Below are positions 61,120-64,000 of a stretch of DNA of 64,000 nt, piece by piece. The DNA is from Hirschia sp964351655 (GTDB lineage: Bacteria > Pseudomonadota > Alphaproteobacteria > Caulobacterales > Hyphomonadaceae). How positions within the stretch are numbered: position 1 is the stretch's first letter; each line of letters starts with the position of its first letter. The stretch lies in the NCBI GenBank assembly GCA_964351655.1, contig CAYGPD010000012.1:1-64000 (forward strand). The letters run 5' to 3'. The position numbers were made by a program, and so were the translations under genes. The notes under the pieces were generated by a model. That model was not told the origin of the DNA. It saw nothing but the letters and a program-made list of their open reading frames with translations, and made no database searches.

Positions 61120-62547
61120 ATGGCGTTGAAGGTGGCCATTGTCGGTCGCCCTAACGTTGGGAAATCGACGCTATTTAACCGACTCGTCGGTAAAAAAATC
61201 GCATTGGTTGATGACCAACCGGGCGTTACTCGTGACCGTAAAGAAGCACGTGGTCGATTGGGAGATCTAGAGCTTGATCTCATCGATACGGCAGGCTTTG
61301 AAGATGTGAATGATGCATCACTGGAGGCGCGTATGCGTCACCAAACAGAGCTTGCAATAGCAGAAGCGGATGTTTCGCTGTTTGTAATTGATGCACGTGT
61401 GGGCGTGACACCAATTGACAAGCGCTTTGCTAAGTTATTGCGGCAAGCAGACAAGCCAACAATTCTTGTGGCAAATAAGTGTGAAGGCCGTCAGGGAAAT
61501 GATGGTCTGATTGAAGCTTATAGTCTTGGCTTTAATGAACCAGTTGCGCTATCAGCGGAACATGGTGAAGGTATGAGTGACTTATTTCAGGCGCTTTGTG
61601 ATGCGGCACCTAATCTGACCGATCCTGATTTGGCGATAGATTCAGAACCTGATTGGGATGATGATACTGCTGAATTTGATATAGAGACAAAAGAACTGGA
61701 AGCGCCCCCAGAGCGCCCCATGAAGTTCACTGTGGTTGGCCGTCCAAACGCAGGTAAATCTACGCTTTTGAATGCATTGCTTCAGTCTGACCGTCTGCTG
61801 ACAGGACCAGAAGCAGGTATCACGCGTGATAGTGTGACAGTTGCGTGGGAATATGAAGGCCGTGAGATGCGTCTGGTCGATACGGCTGGTTTGCGCAAAA
61901 AGGCTAAAGTTCAAGAACGTTTGGAAAAAATGTCGACGGGTGAAACAATCCACTCGATTAAATATGCTGACGTTGTTGCCATTGTCATGGATTCTCGCGA
62001 CGCTTTCGAAAAGCAAGACTTGCAGATTGCTGATCTTGTTTTACGTGAAGGTCGTGGCGTTGTGTTTGTCTGTACGAAGTGGGATCTTGTCGAGGATGCT
62101 GCTACTTTGCGAGCAGAACTTGAAGATAAAGCACGTCGTTTGTTACCTCAAGCAAAGGGCGCACCGCTTGTCACTGTTTCTGGTACAACGGGGCGTAATC
62201 TTGATAAAATGATGGTTGCAGCGACGAAAGTGTTTAGTGACTGGTCAGCACGTATTAAAACACGCGATTTGAACAATTGGCTCCAGCATACTGTCCAGAA
62301 GAACCCACCACCTGCACCGGGTGGTATGCGTATTAAGCCACGCTATATGGCGCAAATGAAAACACGTCCGCCAACATTTGTATTGATGGCATCACGGGGA
62401 GATCAAATGCCGGAAAGCTATAAGCGGTATTTGGTAAATGGGTTACGTGAAGCATTTGAATTGCCGGGAGTGCCTATTCGATTGTTTGTTCGCCAAGGGG
62501 CTAACCCTTATGCGGACAAATCGGACGGGAACCGAAAAACAAAATAG
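61120..62547 (+). CDS. der: Ribosome-associated GTPase Der (EngA)
   Basis: A 475-residue double-GTPase needed for 50S subunit assembly. First G domain: GRPNVGKST at 9-17, PGVTRD, DTAGFE and NKCEG. An acidic linker (DDDTAEFDIETKE) leads to the second G domain: GRPNAGKST at 207-215, GITRDSV, DTAGLR and TKWDLVED. A C-terminal KH-like domain (NPPPAPGGMRIKPRYMAQ, RLFVRQGANPY) completes the family architecture. A bidirectional terminator follows. Confidence 0.98.
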   Translation: MALKVAIVGRPNVGKSTLFNRLVGKKIALVDDQPGVTRDRKEARGRLGDLELDLIDTAGFEDVNDASLEARMRHQTELAIAEADVSLFVIDARVGVTPIDKRFAKLLRQADKPTILVANKCEGRQGNDGLIEAYSLGFNEPVALSAEHGEGMSDLFQALCDAAPNLTDPDLAIDSEPDWDDDTAEFDIETKELEAPPERPMKFTVVGRPNAGKSTLLNALLQSDRLLTGPEAGITRDSVTVAWEYEGREMRLVDTAGLRKKAKVQERLEKMSTGETIHSIKYADVVAIVMDSRDAFEKQDLQIADLVLREGRGVVFVCTKWDLVEDAATLRAELEDKARRLLPQAKGAPLVTVSGTTGRNLDKMMVAATKVFSDWSARIKTRDLNNWLQHTVQKNPPPAPGGMRIKPRYMAQMKTRPPTFVLMASRGDQMPESYKRYLVNGLREAFELPGVPIRLFVRQGANPYADKSDGNRKTK

Positions 62548-62557
62548 CAGCTAGAAA

Positions 62558-62588
62558 AAAGGCCTCCCTCGCGGGAGGCCTTTCTTTT
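62558..62588. terminator. Bidirectional terminator between der and the PEP carboxylase gene
   Basis: An 11-bp perfect stem (AAAGGCCTCCC / GGGAGGCCTTT) with a TCGC loop, flanked by an A-run on the left and CTTTTT on the right, serves both convergent genes. Confidence 0.92.
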
Positions 62589-62605
62589 TGGGGATACCCG
62601 ATATT

Positions 62606-64000
62606 TTAGCCGTAAGCAGAGTAGAGACTACACACAGCAACGGTAAGATCTTTCATTGCGGCATCAATTTCTTCTAGCGGTGCAAGCAACTCTGTGTGTA
62701 TTTCAGAATACCCTTGGTCCTCAGAAGCATTCATATCAGATGCTTCAAGCAATCCATCAAATTTTGGGTTGCGTCTGTCTTCAGCTGGGAATACATCCCG
62801 TACTTTCGTAACAGTGTCAGGTATCTGAAGCTGAGTAATCTGCTTGAGAAGTGTTTCAGCGCTAATAGCAGAACCGTGACGGCGTGAGAATTCCGGTAGG
62901 CGCGCAGATAATGAGAATGCACGCATCATCAACGCTTGGCGCACCGCATGGAAAACATGCATGTCCAAACGTGATTTATAGCGGTCTGCTGTAACGCTTT
63001 CTCCTTCTACGTCTTCAAGAATGCGGTCAAAGCGCGCAAGGTCGACTGTAATTGCGTTTGCAAGTTTCGTGATTGAAGAATGGGTTTCTAAATCAGAGAA
63101 TAAATACCCCAATCGACGATAGACTTGTGCATTTGTGCGATCATTGCGCTTTGCAATCGCGAACCAGAGACTCGGGTCATATAGGCATCCATAAGCACGG
63201 AAAGCTGGCAAGCTGGTGAGGTTGCGTGCTTCAATCGCCATGTGAATGAGGCTTTTCATACGCTTAGAATTACGCATTAGTTCAACTAAGCGATCTGGTT
63301 CGTTACCAGCAGCGGATCCAAATCCACACGCAACGTTCAGAGGGATTGCAAGTTGTTGCAAGATTGCATTTTGCGGAATTGCACGTAGGGAACGTAATCC
63401 TAGTTCACCTGCGGATGCACCGGTTTGGCGACGTGATTTACGAGACCCACTTTTAAATAGAAGGCCAGGTCCAAACTCAAGTAGAGCCGCTGGATAGTCT
63501 TTGTTGTCAAACAAAGTTTCATGCCATTCGCGGAGTTTACGGTAGAAGTCCCAGCTAATGTCACGGCGCTTGTAGAATGGGTCGTCTAAGTCAACATTTG
63601 GCTCTGCTAGTATGTGTGTTGCCACTTCTAGAAGTGTTGATTTAGCTATTTCAAATGCATCAAAGTGCATGAAACCATCGCCGCCTTGGAACGAAAATTC
63701 GTGGACGTATGCAAGACCTTTTTTCTTAAATTGAGTGCGTGTCCAGGGGGTCAGTAGGTGGTCGAAACGTTCTCTGAATCGACCAGGGTATGCACCGCGC
63801 CCCATTGATTCGCCGTGTGTGTTGAAAACAAGCAATTCTACATCATCAAGGTCTCCGTGGGCTGACATAGCAGCGCCCACTAGATTGTGAATACGTTCAA
63901 TCGCCATGTTTGCAGCAGGTTGAGAGGAGAACCGACCTGAATCAGAGAAACCAAACTGGAGACATAATTTACCACGCCCTTTGACGTATGAGATAAAGGC
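62606..64000 (-). CDS. Phosphoenolpyruvate carboxylase, divergent form, 3' part (cut by window edge)
   Basis: The frame stays open to base 64000 without a start, so about 464 C-terminal residues are present. Sequence before the internal Met at 63907 continues the family (GKLCLQFGFSDSGRFSSQP, counterpart of the GYSDS block). Next comes VFNTHGESMGRG, the position of FHGRGGSVGRG in ordinary PEP carboxylases, and later GLRSLRAIPQNA, the counterpart of the LRAIPW block. The canonical motifs are altered, as in some Caulobacter-type enzymes annotated as Ppc. If active, it would make oxaloacetate from PEP and bicarbonate, opposing pckA. It converges on der. Confidence 0.65.
   Translation of the reverse strand, partial: AFISYVKGRGKLCLQFGFSDSGRFSSQPAANMAIERIHNLVGAAMSAHGDLDDVELLVFNTHGESMGRGAYPGRFRERFDHLLTPWTRTQFKKKGLAYVHEFSFQGGDGFMHFDAFEIAKSTLLEVATHILAEPNVDLDDPFYKRRDISWDFYRKLREWHETLFDNKDYPAALLEFGPGLLFKSGSRKSRRQTGASAGELGLRSLRAIPQNAILQQLAIPLNVACGFGSAAGNEPDRLVELMRNSKRMKSLIHMAIEARNLTSLPAFRAYGCLYDPSLWFAIAKRNDRTNAQVYRRLGYLFSDLETHSSITKLANAITVDLARFDRILEDVEGESVTADRYKSRLDMHVFHAVRQALMMRAFSLSARLPEFSRRHGSAISAETLLKQITQLQIPDTVTKVRDVFPAEDRRNPKFDGLLEASDMNASEDQGYSEIHTELLAPLEEIDAAMKDLTVAVCSLYSAYG

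Overview
The window is chromosomal DNA of an alphaproteobacterium. The best fit is a stalked or budding member of the Caulobacterales/Hyphomonadaceae, possibly Hirschia-like. This rests on a divK-pleD pair beside rpmG, a plsY-dprA-topA-rnr-nudix block, ruvX near gatC-gatA, a yfgM-bamB-der block, and a holdfast-type polysaccharide locus. Base composition looks moderate (mid-40s % GC by eye), which is low for Caulobacter and plausible for Hirschia. The genus is an inference. I see no tRNA, rRNA, insertion sequence, prophage or CRISPR array.

Layout. 0.3-5.2 kb: a membrane GGDEF-EAL c-di-GMP protein, an acyltransferase, a DacA-type carboxypeptidase and a DUF1499 protein. 5.3-9.1 kb: clpS-clpA and trhO. 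9.2-13.5 kb: an exported amidohydrolase, a GST, and a ridA/FemAB-like/HIT operon. 13.9-17.8 kb: divK-pleD (cell-cycle and c-di-GMP signalling), rpmG (55 codons) and pckA. 17.9-27.2 kb, all minus strand: a hypothetical protein, a Nudix hydrolase, rnr, an M23 peptidase, topA, dprA and plsY. 27.3-38 kb: an alpha/beta hydrolase, a lipoprotein sulfatase, ruvX, gatC-GNAT-gatA, small lipoproteins, a DkgB-like reductase, gatB and an RcnB-like protein. 38.2-39.6 kb: arfB and a 2-oxoglutarate oxygenase.

39.7-51.9 kb is the most distinctive region: an apparently complete Wzy-type exopolysaccharide system matching the Caulobacter holdfast (hfs) genes. It has two tandem Wzy-type polymerases, a membrane-anchored GH5 glycosidase, HfsD (outer-membrane export), HfsA (chain length), an HfsB-like P-loop protein that has lost its Walker A lysine, two GT2 transferases, the deacetylase HfsH and the initiating transferase HfsE. 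Only a flippase is not seen. PleD and the GGDEF-EAL protein could supply c-di-GMP control of this surface programme.

52.1-55.9 kb is a tight three-gene operon (TelA-like coiled-coil protein, single-pass DUF6384-like protein, coiled-coil protein with a Gly-rich tail) of unknown function. It is the best candidate here for an undescribed system. 56.1-64 kb: an SRAP protein, marR-nnrU, panB, yfgM-bamB-der, and the 3' part of a divergent phosphoenolpyruvate carboxylase running off the right edge.

Several starts were moved downstream of the longest open frame where a ribosome-binding site, terminator or family alignment argued for it. Functions are from reading sequence motifs only; no database search was possible.
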